From contig OX387607.1 of assembly GCA_947568835.1 (NCBI GenBank), forward strand, positions 6,076,001 to 6,140,000: a stretch of 64,000 nucleotides of DNA. Direction: 5' to 3'. Position 1 is the stretch's first letter. Each line of letters begins with the position of its first letter. Shown here piece after piece: positions 14,041 to 26,390 of the stretch. A model generated the notes under the pieces. It saw nothing but the letters and a program-made list of their open reading frames with translations. It was not told the DNA's origin and ran no database searches. This DNA comes from Protonemura montana. Lineage: Eukaryota > Arthropoda > Insecta > Plecoptera > Nemouridae. The translations under genes and the position numbers were made by a program.

Positions 14041-15574
14041 GGTTTGCGGGAAACAATAATATTGGTAATTACACTTTGATTTATCGCAATCTAAGGTAAA
14101 ATACTATCAAGTTAATAACAAGACTGTAGCCCCACTTGTTTTTGACCCGTTATGATATCAAATATTCACTGGAAAAATTATCAGGTTGATGCTGATTAGT
14201 TAATTGATCGTCGGAAGCTAAGGGCAGTTTTTCTTGCTTATTGTAAACATAGTTTATATCAAGCCGTTCAAATGATTTTATTTTGGAACCAACTGAAATA
14301 TATCTACGGGAAGGTCGTGTGCCCGATAAGCATCCAATAGGGGTGGGTGGTGCATAGTGCAGCATCCTACCGCTAAAGCGCTGCAACCCATCACGGTCGA
14401 CGCCGAGTATTGATCGACGTCGAAGTCTCTTGTACCGACGACGCGACCTAGGTCTGTGCACGGCGGCGTCGGACTTTGTAAACACAGCGTCGCGGCGTCA
14501 GACGTCGGCAATCTGGTCCACGATTTGCTACAGCCGGAATCCGATGCTAAATTGAGATTTAGTGTATAGGTTCTCGAACGGATTTGAAGAGTTCCGCGTG
14601 ATTTCACAGCAATTTGAAAGATCTTGTTTTTGGCATAGCAATCTAAAGCAAGCCATAGCGATAGCAAGTCATATACAATAGCAAATCTATCAAAGTCATA
14701 GCATGGATAGCATAACTATAGCATAGTATATTTACCATAACAAGCCATGGCGACAAAAAACGAGGAAAATCAAATAGAAAATAGCAAATAACTAAAATAA
14801 GATGAAAAATTACATTTTCAGCTACATGACTCGATGTTGTGATAGGGATTTCCGTATGCTAACAAATCATATCGCTGTTATCAGCTTAAGTCTTCTGAGA
14901 AAGTCCCTGAGCAAACAGAAGAAGGTGACGATGCGACACTACCTAGTAGACTCTTGGGTATCACCTGTGGAAGTAACTGCACTTCAAAGTGTGCTTTGAG
15001 CTTCGGGAAGGCGTTGAGAGAAGAGACAACGCATGAGATTACTTTGATATCAAATTAGAACAAGGTGTAAATTCAGATAACGCTGGTTTGATGTCAGATA
15101 TCGTTGACATGAGTGTGAATTACTAATTGTTTTTATAATTAAAATTATAAAGTACATGCTGTTATCGTTCTGATGCGACTTGGTTTGCTCTTTTATTGTT
15201 TGCTAAAACATGTATCACTGTTTTGAAAAAATATAATTACATCGCTCTGTAGGTATTTACGGTATGTTTGTACCTGATAGTTAGTTAAAGGTATGGTTTT
15301 AGTTACATGTTTTTACTGTACCTGAAACCCAGCTACCAATCACACACTATCAGAGATTAAAGCAATTATAAAGCAATTAAACTGCGGACCTTTCTGTTCA
15401 AATTATTTTTTTCAGATTGCCGAAAGAAAATACAAATTAAACTTGTTATACTCACAGGGATGCCGATGACATAATTTTTTTTTATAGAATTTTAATTTAT
15501 AAATCCATTTATAAATCCATTTATATTTCAGGCATGGTGCTAGATTATGCCAAATCCATTTCTTTGTCTTCAAA
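14041..15574. other. Intergenic, no gene recognised
   Basis: Mostly AT-rich DNA. About 14630-14740 has a degenerate, irregular repetition of CATAGCA/CATAGCGATAGCA-type words. Two overlapping minus-strand open frames near 14.15-14.67 kb show no motif. Nothing else could be supported. Confidence 0.4.
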
Positions 15575-15579
15575 CTCTT

Positions 15580-15801
15580 TTAACATATTGATTTTTCCCA
15601 TACTTCTTTGTCCAACCAGCTTTCTTTCTCTGCCATTCCATCCCATTTCCCACCCATTTCTTCCACATCTGCTTGTACTTTTTGTACCTGTCTTTCTCTT
15701 GGTCTTCTTGGTATTCTTCCCCTCCTCTCATATTCCAAGCTTAACATTTTCCTTGGCAATCTTTCTTCATCAATTCTCATAATTTTTACAAATAACTGCA
15801 A
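15580..15801 (-). mobile_element. Non-LTR retrotransposon 3' coding fragment (degenerate)
   Basis: The minus strand encodes about 73 residues resembling the C-terminal tail of non-LTR reverse transcriptase polyproteins: MRIDEERLPRKML, then a basic RRGRIPRRPRERQ run, an acidic DVEEMGG segment and a Trp-containing end. Many insect LINEs carry the pattern 'RM.EDRLPRK.L.W...RRRGRPR..W...V..D'. No RT catalytic domain is present. It is a 5'-truncated, decayed insert whose coding relic makes the plus strand strikingly pyrimidine-rich. Confidence 0.6.
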
Positions 15802-15830
15802 TATTTCTTTCCCAATTTAAAACCTATTTT

Positions 15831-18800
15831 CTCTATATTATTATTTTTTAATGCTTTACTTTTCATCATGTCATTGATCTCAAATATTAATAAAAATTTG
15901 ACCAGAAATTGTAATCTGTCATACTCTCTAAAAAGTGAATAACTAATAAACTTTATACATAGATATATTATTAGTCTTTACCGTATTATTTACACAGAAG
16001 CAGCCACGGTTTGATTTCTAGAAATCGAGCTCATGGCTACTCTAGCGATTAGATGTATAGGTACCCATCTGTTACAACCTATCGACTCACGCCTAGCACC
16101 TCTGGGTGACTGATTACCATAAGTAAACAATGATTTACTGTTGTTCTTAGCATCGCTCATGTTTAAACCATAGCAGACGCTATGAAAGTGTGACCGGCTC
16201 CCACGTGACCAGCATGACATACCCACGTGGTACACGGAGGACGTGCTGGAAGTTTGTAAAAACGCCGCTAGACAACGCTAGTAGCTCCGTTTTCTCGACG
16301 AAATTGAAGCGTTGTCCGTTGATGAAATATTGCCGGTGGGGATTTTGTCAAAGATATTCCAATTAAAACTTTGATCTGATTAGAATTTAGAAGCAAACTA
16401 ATTAGAAAATCAAATTAAGTTTCCTTTGTATACCAAGATAACCGACAAATTAATGCATCCAAGTTATGTTCGATTTATGTATTTCAGCTTCATCAATTTT
16501 GTTTCATAGTAATTTGTTAGGCTGAACAATACATAAAGCAACGCCTGCAGTTAAGCAAGTAGACTGCCATGCATACATCAACGTAACCGGATAGCATAAC
16601 TTAAGGCGCTAGTACACAAAACGATCTCCGCCAAAACGGTAGACTTTGCAAAGGATTAAAAAAACAAACCAATCCCAAAGGATTCGGAAATGATCCTGGA
16701 CTGAACGGTATTATCGACTTAACTATTTCCACAGAGAATTTTCCGTGTCGGAGTGCTTTCTATTTGCGAAAACACCGCCGGCAGAGGTCGGAAAACTCGA
16801 GATGAGATGCAAGGTCGTAACTGGATCAGAAGAGGCGTGCTTGCAACTTCGACGACGAGATTATCTATTCATGGGCCTGAGTCGCGTTACCATGGCTACT
16901 AATCTGCGATTGGTGATGAACTCTGTGCTAGGCAGTGAGTTTAATTCAATTAGGCGTGTTCAATTGGCGTGCAATCAAGTTATGATGATAGACAGCAGAG
17001 GGTCTGGACAGTTTCGACGGCTTGTCAGACTGGATTTGAGTTTTGAAGTGGTGACGCCATTTCTTTACTAGGTACAAGCTGAGTTGCTGGTCAATTTGTA
17101 AAAATAACGTAGGAACCTTAAGCATCAAACGCTTTGTTGGGACATAAGAGAGGTGGAAATGCAAGACCGAGTGGAAAATCTTTTTACACCGAATATAAAA
17201 GCGGAATAATACCCAAAGCTAAAAAATGTTTGGAAGGAAGTCGAGTCAGATAATTTTTAGTTTGGCAAAACTTTGCAAGTTACTGTGTTTTGTCGTATTG
17301 ATAAAGTGGTCGCTGATGCAGGATAGCAAGAAATTAAAACAGGAAAAAACATTTTTTTCTCTAAAGCGAAGTTTTAAAGCGATTCAAGTCGTTATGATTT
17401 TGATAATGACACTTGTTTGTTTGAGGACTCGACAGTAGCGAATTTCTTCAAGTGCCATTAAAAAGTATTTTTCAGAATTCCCTTTCAATTCCCTAACGCA
17501 TACAATTTGTGTTTTTTAGTCAAACCGTTAAACGATTCTCTTCAAAACTTTTACAATATACCCAACTTTTGAAACTGGACGACAAACTTAAATTATCATT
17601 AAAGGGGATTCATAAATCGTACGCTTAAAAACCCTGCACGGACAAATTTCAAACCCGGTGTCCCGTCGACGCCAAAATCCAAACGAAAAAAATTTCCATT
17701 TCGCAACCGCAAAATTTCCATAGAACCCTCATTTAGAATTCACTCTCTAAACCACAAACCCACACAAAGTATCCGTCTGTGTACGCCTCGCCGAATCCAA
17801 CCCGAACCAGTTACATTTGATCATGTAGCCAGGTTTAATTCGTCGTCTAATGAGTACGCGCGACGCCGACGCCGACGCCCCCCCCCCCCCCCCTCAACCC
17901 TGGACCGACGCCGGCGCCCTGAGGCACCCCGGCGTGGGAACCCGTAGTAAGACAGCCACTCTACGCACGTTTCCGCACCGGAAACTCGCGCGACCCGCGA
18001 TTGTAGAAGTAAAATCGGCGACAAGTGACAAATCAGTCTAGTGGCAAGGAATCGCTTCGCGAAATTTTGTCGCGTTACACCTGCTTATTGTGACCTTAGA
18101 GTGAAGACAGCTAACAGTCTCATAATTTTAACATATTTTTAGTGGAGTTTTTCGTGACTATTTTGAAACATCTATTTCTAGACGTGTTCAAGAATATTTC
18201 GTTTAGTTTTTTCAAGAAAAGTGCGACAAAATGGATCTGCTTTCCAACGTAAAGACCTGCGTAAGAAACTCTAAAACTGCCTGTGAGTTTTTCTGGTGAC
18301 AGCAATCTCGTTAGTCGGAACAAAAGAATACATTATCGCTTCTTGGGACTTTGCCGACGACGAATCTGCATCGGAAAGAGACGAGGGCAGATGTCAAGGG
18401 AGTCACGTGGGACAATTTGTTCTGATTTTGTATTCAACGGAATCGTGAGATTGTCTTACAGTGATCATACAAAGCGTCGTCTAAGCGTAAGCGGAAGGAA
18501 TAGAACTGCTTGATAAAACGCATACAGCTGACTTAGTTCAAATGTTTGAATATGATGAGGTGAACAATCATTTCATATATATCGAGTGACAAAAACTATA
18601 GACACGTGTTTGATTGTCGTGTGAATACATTGCACCTACGACTTGACATCGCTGTGCTCGACAAACATTGCCCTCATTAAACGAGACACAAGTAGGAGCT
18701 TAAAACACCGACACACCTTCTGTGTACAGAACACGAACACGAGATATGATAAGGCGTACATAAAATAATAAAGGGGCCAGGCGTGTGTTGCGTCCTCTCC

Positions 18801-20645
18801 TCTGCGGTGTTTTCTGTACACTATTTTTACACTGTGATCTGAAAATAAGCGCCGAGTTCGTAATCGTATGGACCGTCTGAGCGATATGAGGCGATGAACG
18901 ATGCTAGCTGCGAGCAGGAACCCTTCAGTCGTACCCCAGGCCTTGTCACTGTTGCCGGTACCGGGACTGATAGTAACCTATCGATAAAGCTGATCGCTGG
19001 TTTGCGGTGATTTCCCTGAAGTTCCTGTAATTTCGAGTCAGTGTCAATTTAAAAACGTTTCACTATTGTTGGTTGGTGATTGGTGAGGAAGAAGAATCGT
19101 CTACGGATATTAAACGTTGTGTATATATAAAGTAAGTAAGGGTATGAAAGATTCTTGCATGGCCGGGCTCGTTTATCTATCGAGTTTCTGTCAGGTTTGA
19201 GTTTTCGCTCTGCGTACTCTGAAGGTGTGATACCGTGGCGCAACTTCGTAAAGCATTTTCGGGGTGTTTATCGCGGTGGTAAGTCATCGTTCCAACATAT
19301 TGGAGTACAGTTTGGAGTATACAGTCACGGAGGTTGATAAATGAGACTACAATATCCAAGTAAGTGCTGTTTTTTTTTAGTGAGAAAATTGTCTACCATT
19401 ACTGAGTTGTGGTGCTCGATTTGGCCAAACCCATTAAAAGGTAAGTTCATTATGGTTGCTTCCCAACATAATTATCAATCAATTGACTATTGGTTATTTA
19501 GAGCATTCCATAAAAGAGTAAAGTGGAATAGCGCCGCTATAAAATAGTCTTATCAAAGTATACTCAGTTCAGCTTCGAGAGAGAGAGAATATACTTTTCC
19601 TGAAGTCACGACACCAGTCGTTTTGGGGTGACATACTGGCCAACTGTAATTTAAAAAAAAAACACTGCAAATCATCTCAGCTGATGTCCACCATTTTATT
19701 TTTGCTTTTATCGTGTAGATCTTTTATTTTTCAAGCTAATATAAGACTTTTCCTCCTAATTATAAAAATCTTGGGAATTATTTCGCAGATTTAATAAGTA
19801 TTTTAATACTCTGCCACTAAGCGCTTAACTGAAAATTGTATTCATTTGTGCAGTCCTTGGACTGGTATCTTCTCTGACTCGAAACCTTGTAGAAGGAATG
19901 TAACTGCAACCATGTTTTTACACAACAAGCAATTGGAGCAAGCTTTTTATCACAAGTCTCTGATAATAACACCGCAGGGTCGATCAGGTTCACGATCAGA
20001 ACTGTAAGAGAGAAAAAATACGAAGAAACTATCCGAGAAATGGCTAAAATACTTGTATACAAACAAATAAATCATCAAGTATTTTTATTTTTGCTTATAG
20101 CGATGAAGCCAAAAAAGTGCAAAACTTCTCAACAATTGTCAACAATTTTCTAGACAAGTGATTTCGTTTAGAACACGAGCTGATTGTTCTCGTACCTTAC
20201 AGCCCGTGGAAGCGACGGAAATTTCAAAAGCAAATACCAGACCAACCCCCGAAACAATGTGGGAGTTTGTTTTTGTAAAGTGCAATACGTCTGGCGTTAT
20301 GCCGACCTCATAAAACCAGAGCAGCTGGCGAAAACGCCGTTTGCCAAAAAAGGTTTCAAGCGCAATGCGTGACGGTACCCAAAGTTCAGAGTGAGATTTA
20401 TTAGCTTCATTAGACCGTTAGACGCAGCCCTTTGGGGCTCGAGTTTCGCCGGTTGTTCGGCGAATACGCTTCGAGGTAAACCGATATACCCGCGAGTTGC
20501 GAAGCTCAAGGGGCATTCGCAAACTTTGGGCTTATTATTTGCATAATTTGAACCGCTCGCTTTGAAATATAAAACGCCGCGTAAATTTCTTTGAAGAATT
20601 AATTGAAATGGAATTAATTAATTGGGGAAGAGAATGGGGCCCCGT

Positions 20646-20677
<32 letters not shown>

Positions 20678-21853
20678 AATCTAGTCTAGTGGCTATATTT
20701 TAGATACAAATAAACTTACAGCGCCATTTTCTTAGCAAGGGAAGGTAAATAATAATTACGTAAGTGTTGAGATAAAAATACCAATAGCGTATTTAGATAC
20801 CTGAAATCGGTTTGCTTCGCAGGCCTTTTCAAGCTTTTGACAAACTTCTTAAATCGGGTTCTGCTTCGTTTCTTTAGAATACAAGTCAAGAAATTTCCCA
20901 CATTTAAATTCCTGCATCATCATCACATTAATTATTGTTATTTGTCATTCATGAATCGTATCTTTCATTCATGTTTGGTGTTGACATGACTTCTATGCAA
21001 ATGTAATTCCATTTAGGTGGCTTCACTAACCGTTTCCGCTTCCATCACTGGGCTGCTCAGTCGATGCAACAAGCACCCAGTAAACGGTTGGCTACTCATT
21101 ATTGGTCACTTCCTTCTTGATAGTTCTGAATGGGTGCACCAATTGACCTAAGCAATCACCCTAATGTTATGTTACATCAAGCGAATTCCGTGTTATCATA
21201 ATGTCAAAATGTTCAACACCCAGAGCCCGATTTAGAAATGTTGTCCCCCCACCTCTACCCGGTCAAGGGAGCTTTCAGGGTAAAGGGGACAGCAGCCGAG
21301 AGTAAAAACGAGAAAAACTCGGCAGGATTTTAATAAAAGGACGGCATCACAAGATTCACGAAATTGGGGACTTCAGAGAGCTTTCCCCCACGAAAATGTT
21401 GGTTGTTGCGGTATTTTTTAACAAAACCTCTGACTGCTTTAGTTGGATAGTTTGAAATATGAAAATGTTTCTATATTTTCTCGAAATATCATCACTTTTT
21501 CAGCGGCCCTCGAAGACGCGGCGGCGCCCAAAAAAGCTGCAGCTATAGTCACCCTGTGCCGAAATCTGAATTTCGACAGACGTTCAAACACAAAATAGAA
21601 CCCCTTTGGGCTCACCGAAGACGATTGCTAGCCTACAGCAATTTTCCCGAATAGCGCGCTCTTGCAAGCCGTGAAATCGACTTTATCCAAGTCATTTCGA
21701 ATAAGCAATTAGCTCACGGCAATTAGTACGCGAAACTGTCGCTTCCTTCGCAATTAAATGCGTTAATAAATCGACTTTAATTGAATCGTACTTGCAAAAT
21801 TGAGATGAATGAAAGCCTCGTCTTTAGCAAGCGGTACGAGTAAACAATATCCT
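15831..21853. other. Gene-poor intergenic DNA
   Basis: No exon or RNA gene was recognised. Notable spots are a 16-base C run at 17878-17893 in a GC-rich patch, a TATCGATA (DRE-like) octamer at 18979-18986 and a 31-base G run at 20646-20676. An open frame at 16745-17071 begins with GTG and has no motif. Confidence 0.4.
20646..20676 (+). repeat. Poly-G tract, 31 bases
   Basis: An uninterrupted run of 31 G residues preceded by CCCGT. Such runs can form quadruplex structures and are unstable in replication and sequencing, so the exact length is doubtful. Confidence 0.9.
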
Positions 21854-21987
21854 GGGAGATCCCACTAGAACGGCGCTCATGAAAGGGAACAAAGTCAGGG
21901 AGATCCCACAGGAACAAGGCTCTAACAGGGAACAAAGTCCCCGGAGAGCCTATATAAGAGCGGCGTTCGTAATAGGGAACAAAAGTA
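21854..21987 (+). promoter_or_regulatory. Three tandem 44-bp repeats ending in a TATA box
   Basis: Copies start at 21854, 21898 and 21942, each ending in a GGGAACAAA(A)GT block. The first two contain GGGAGATCCCAC, whose first ten bases fit the kB consensus GGGRNNYYCC. The third carries TATATAAG at 21951-21958. A GTAAGT donor-like site lies about 115 bases downstream (22070-22075). The arrangement is promoter-like: tandem upstream motifs and then a TATA box. It could be a gene promoter, an LTR U3 region, or monomers of a LINE 5' UTR, since a LINE 3' end lies only about 200 bases further on. Confidence 0.5.
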
Positions 21988-22194
21988 GAGGCAAACAATC
22001 AAATCATCCCGTCTCATGCGTCAAAGGACGAACTGGGAGGAAAGCCTATTGGGTCAGATTAAATGCCCAAGTAAGTATGAGAAGCGTAATCTTGTGTAGG
22101 GAACTGACAGTGACAGCCACATTTTAAGTGTAGAAATGAAATATTCCTACAAATAAATCATTAAACTTCTCGCAGAGGCTTTTGGGATTGCATA

Positions 22195-22500
22195 ATTCTC
22201 TAAACTCCAAACTCCAAACTCTAAATTTAAAGAAAACTCGATCTATGTTAAAGGAATTAGGATATTTAATCGATTACCATTAGAAATAAGACAATGTGAA
22301 ACAGTCAAGAGTTTTAGACGTAACTGCTGTAAATTTATCAAAGAAGAAAAACTAGTTCCTAGAAAAAATGAGGTAACCCTATACTGGGATATTTTGTACT
22401 CTTAATTGTAAGAAATTATTATTTACTGTTGTGCTTTTAACTATGTATCTTAGAGAAAAAATAGCAATTTTTCTAATAAATAAAGATTACTACTATAGTA
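22195..22500 (+). mobile_element. Non-LTR retrotransposon 3' end
   Basis: A frame from about 22215 reads NSKFKENSIYVKGIRIFNRL, then PLEIRQCETVKSFRRNCCKF, and reaches a stop at about 22405. The pattern 'G.R.FN.LP.EIR....V.SFR....KF' is the usual C-terminus of insect non-LTR polyproteins. An A-rich 3' region with AATAAA follows near 22490. The catalytic domains are missing, so this is a 5'-truncated copy. The plus orientation matches the TATA-bearing tandem repeat just upstream, so the two may belong to one internally deleted element. Confidence 0.65.
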
Positions 22501-23432
22501 ATTCAGGGTTGAAGCTTAATGAATAAACTAAAGAGGTTCAAAATCAGGACATGACCGGTGAAGCCCTTCACAAGGCACAGAACGTTGCTACGCTTGGGGC
22601 CATCAGATTAATTATATTTACTCGAATATAATCATAGAAATGTTATTGTTTTCACGGAAGAAATCTAATTACCGCACCCCCAGTCTAGCAGTCTCGACTA
22701 GCAGGAAAATACAATTTCCTCTTCGACCACAACCCCAATACCGTGTGGTTCGCCACAGTTAGGGATCTACGCCACTGTTTGGGGCCGGATTATCCGACGT
22801 TGCCACCACCGCGAGTTCGACGCTGCCGCCAAACAAGATTTACTAGGTGCAATTCAATTTCACCTCGTCTCGCCCCCATAGGATCCGCCTGATTACTTCC
22901 ACTTCCGCTCTGTCAAATTCTGAAGGAAGAACGTTCGATCATCCCTAGACGTTCCTCGATACTGATCCCAAACTCACAGTCTCCTGAAGGAATGTTGCAA
23001 ACTTCCTTTGCACCTTGTTTCGCTCTATTTGGTTCTCGTTGAAAGGTAAGCTCATCTTAGCTTACCGTAAGGTCAGCGCTGTTGGCATCAGGATGTCGAT
23101 ACCGACGACCAATTCAAGATTAAGACAACTTCATCGAAAGAATAAAAGTCTTAGGGTAAAAATCCGGTGCAGGCTAGGTTTGCCTTTTGTAGTATTTTTT
23201 TATGTATTTCGGTGACATTTGAAAAGGAAATTACATAATTACATCAATCGAAATGTTTTTTTTTAATTCGCATTTTTATCACATTTTTCTTTGAAATCTC
23301 ATTAATAATTGCGAAAATATTGTGGTAATGATTTGTGAGACTTAAGTGAGGGGAAAGAAAACATTCAATGACTCATTTATGGTAGAAAGAACCGTGTAAC
23401 TATTCAACTAAGTGAATTACGTAGTTCTGAAG
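22501..23432. other. Intergenic, no gene recognised
   Basis: A moderately GC-rich patch occurs around 22680-22960 without an open frame that matches a known family. A short perfect 8-bp-arm hairpin (GGTAAGCT / AGCTTACC) lies near 23046. Nothing more can be supported. Confidence 0.35.
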
Positions 23433-23479
23433 TTAGGATGAAATCTTATTTAACTTGCAAACGCTTGCAATGCGCGGGG

Positions 23480-23784
23480 TATTTTATTATTAACAACAAC
23501 AATACAGCAACGAATCCAACGTCAAATTGGAGTTATTCTAGTTTGACAGGTTGTGACGTGATATAGCATCACTAGAATCAGAGTGACTGTGAGTATTCAC
23601 AGCCTTGTGGTTCTACTCCTTGGAGATCTGTCATTCTCATCAAGTACACTAAAATCGTCTCACAAGGCCAGTGTCCAAGTAGCTCAACGGTTCAGAGCAA
23701 CACCCGCGGAGGTGGAGATCGGGGTTTGAGTCCGCGTTTGGGCATCAATTTTTGAGACGGTTATAGTGTTATTAATAATAAAAA
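23480..23784 (+). mobile_element. ~305-bp element with AT-rich terminal inverted repeats and a tRNA-like end
   Basis: The left end TATTTTATTATTAACAAC (23480-23497) is inverted at the right end, where TATTAATAATAAAAA ends near 23784. The right part, 23731-23784, matches either arm of the palindrome at 25638-25766 with about one difference. A tRNA-like segment lies just inside the right end. Homology to the 25.7-kb locus continues left of the terminal repeat (23433-23479, CTTGCAAACGCTTGCAATGC), so the true element may be longer than its apparent ends. No transposase is present; it is non-autonomous. Confidence 0.6.
23673..23744 (+). pseudogene. tRNA-like segment (tRNA pseudogene or tRNA-derived retroelement head)
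   Basis: It folds as a tRNA cloverleaf in most parts. Acceptor bases 23673-23679 pair with 23737-23743, allowing GU pairs. The D arm is canonical (TAGCTCAACGGTTCAGAGC, the Pol III A box). The T arm is near 23720-23736 with loop TTTGAGT (B box GGTTTGAGTCC). The anticodon arm is weak: four pairs (CACC/GGTG) and a six-base loop, so no anticodon is assigned and it is unlikely to be a working tRNA. Its 3' end runs directly into the terminal repeat of the surrounding element. Confidence 0.55.
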
Positions 23785-25179
23785 AAGTTCTGAAGTTGTA
23801 CTATTTTTTTGTAAACATTTTGATTTCCCAATTATTTTGGAGGTTTTCGAATCATATGTTTTTGTAATTTTTTCCCACACGTCTGTTACCCTATTGGGAA
23901 GATTTTGTCAAATTTTCAGCTTGTTCTACCGCCGAGTGAGCAAACTTTTTTATTTGACGAGATAGAGCTTTGATAATCCTCGACTAGTGGGCTGTGTATT
24001 TGAGTGCAACATATATATATTTATTTATGGGTTTTTATTTAGCTTTTTAAATTATATTATCTTTGAATCATCGTATTTATATAAATAAATATGATGCGAC
24101 TTTTTCTGACGGCTAAAAACTAGAATGCGTCTCTCATTGACCTTATATCAACGCTCATCACCCCATTCACTTTATGCTGGTCAACAGTTGGCATTTAAAT
24201 TCGGTCAATGATCAAATTCGGCACTGAATCTCATGCGGCGAGGACGTTTGCTTGCGCAACGTCGTTCAAGGTAACATCCGTTCAAAGTCAAAGTTTGATT
24301 TCAGTGTCGCGAGAGCATACAATTACTGCTCACCCTGATTGCGATTATTCTCATGAAATTCCTGGAAAACTTACGGAAAATTAATCTGAAAACGAGGACA
24401 GCATTCCAATCGCGTTTCCCGTTCGCTGTAAGCCAGCTTTAAAGTTATCCAAAAGCTGGAAAATTGAAAGAGCGCAAGGCACGATATTTCCGAGCTGTAA
24501 CCTAGATTTTAAAAATTTTGACAGTAGGTGACAGTTTACAAGAAGATTTAAAAGTTTAATTTGGATTCCATTTGAATTGGACAGATATATGCTAATGTTT
24601 TTAAAGATTTTTCACAGCGCGGCTCAAACACCAGTACAAACCATTTCTCTGTCAATTATCCAATTCTTTTTTGTGGGAACAATGATCATTAAGAAATTGG
24701 AAACATAATGACAACTTCCTTCCCAAATGTATGATGAATGACAGTCAACTATTAACTCTTTGTCCCAGTTTTAAGAAATAATTAGCCTTTTATAATACAA
24801 CGAACATATTTTGGTAGCCATAATTGCTGGCATCGTTCCTTCTCAAATTGTTCTTCGTTGAAAATGTTTTCTTTATTTTTCTCCCATTCTCCTATCAGTT
24901 ATTTGTGAAATCCTTTTTTACACATAAATGGCTAGTTCAATGACAGCTATTTGACAACTGTAATCTATTTTAAATACACCATAACAATTGAGCTTGAAGG
25001 TATTGGAAAAGTACCGGCGTTAATATTAAATTTTCTGCTCAGTATAAGAGGTAACGGTAGTTCCCACCAGATGGCGCTCGGGATAGTATTTTACAACAAA
25101 CCTTTATATTAAATGATTACGACTCAAATTATCGATACATGTATATACAGCAATATTTCAGACAATCATAAATAAAGAT
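23785..25179. other. Intergenic, AT-rich, no gene recognised
   Basis: AT-rich sequence without motif-bearing open frames, RNA genes or clear repeats on reading both strands. Confidence 0.35.
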
Positions 25180-25326
25180 GAATTGAGCGTAAACCAGCCT
25201 CAAATACAATAAATAACAAAATTAACTTGTTTATCACTCAAATCGACGATGACTCCACCTAGTAGCATCCTCCAATTTTATCGGTAAAGAATTCACTTGG
25301 CTGTCATTTTTTCGCGAAGACAGTTT
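25180..25326 (+). repeat. Dispersed repeat, copy 2
   Basis: Counterpart of 6006-6155, in the same orientation: shared GAATTGAGCGTAAACCAG at the start, GACTCCACC in the middle and TTCGCGAAGACAGTTT at the end, with nearly the same length. The family is unclassified. Confidence 0.55.
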
Positions 25327-25637
25327 TATTTTAGCTCTATGATAGTGCGCTATAACCAGAAAGATCAAATTCTTATGAGCTCATCAATAAATATGGTGAC
25401 TACTGCATAAAATTGAATCATTTCTTGGCAAAAGACAACTACCAGGAGACTAACTAAGTGTCTACTGATTTAATAATTAATTATCTCTGTGCTACAACTT
25501 TTTATGCAACGAATTTATAACTCTCTGTAGTTCAAGGTGTTCTTGTCCGTTCCTTTTCGTGTCTACCTCCAAGCTAAAGCAGCGTACATTGTTCGAAAGC
25601 AGAAATGAGATATGTAGACTGATAATCAAGATCAAAC

Positions 25638-25766
25638 TATTTTATTATTAACAACACTATAACCGTCTCAAAAATTGATGCCCAAACGCGGACATATGTC
25701 ATGCCCAAATGTCCGCGTTTGGGCATCAATTTTTGAGACGGTTATAGTGTTGTTAATAATAAAATA
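25638..25766. repeat. Perfect palindrome, 58-bp arms, 13-bp spacer
   Basis: Arms 25638-25695 and 25709-25766 are exact reverse complements over 58 bases with a 13-base spacer. Each arm equals the right end of the 23480-23784 element: a few bases of the tRNA-like 3' part (CCCAAACGCGG), then ATTGATG, then the AT-rich terminus. The structure is therefore two right ends of that element joined head to head. The flank after the right arm (GCATTGCAAGCGTTTGCAA) matches the inverted left flank of the 23.5-kb copy. Confidence 0.9.
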
Positions 25767-26390
25767 TCCCGCGCATTGCAAGCGTTTGCAATTTAAATAA
25801 GTGTTCATCCTAAGATAAAACTAGTTAAGAGCACTTTGAATCAGCTCGAAAGTTTGCTACCCCCCCTAAAGAAAAAAAATTAACACTAATGGAAGTTCAT
25901 CGCAAATTAATGCATCGTAATGCGATGCAGATTCGGTTTGCGAAATTGAGTTTGCAGTAATTTTCGCACATCCTCGTCAACGGTTAATAGGATTTGAGTC
26001 TGTCGAAATACCGATTTCCATGGAGGGATTTGATTATTTTTACCGTTGTAACCATGGCAACCAGCAGCCATGATGTGACGTGTCAGTGTAGCCAACCGCC
26101 ACCGAGGGTTTAAAAAAAAAAGAAGCAGAAAAGTCGGCACACAACTTGTGACATTTTTAATTGGAAAAGGATTTTCAAAAACTTAGACATTAACTTGACT
26201 CGGGCTTCAATACGAAATTTGAGTTGCGTTGTAGATGAGCGTAGTTTATATTTTTCTTTACTCCTTAATTTTTTTTTGTAAAAGGCCCACGTCTTTTTTA
26301 CTGAAATGCTGTTTAAATAAAAAAATAAAAAAATCCGTTGTCATGGAGATTGTTTATGAACTAAAAACAGTTTAAAAATAATTGTAAACT

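Noticed and set aside
16745-17071. 108-codon open frame
   Set aside because: The first codon is GTG, there is no upstream ATG or acceptor, and no family motif.
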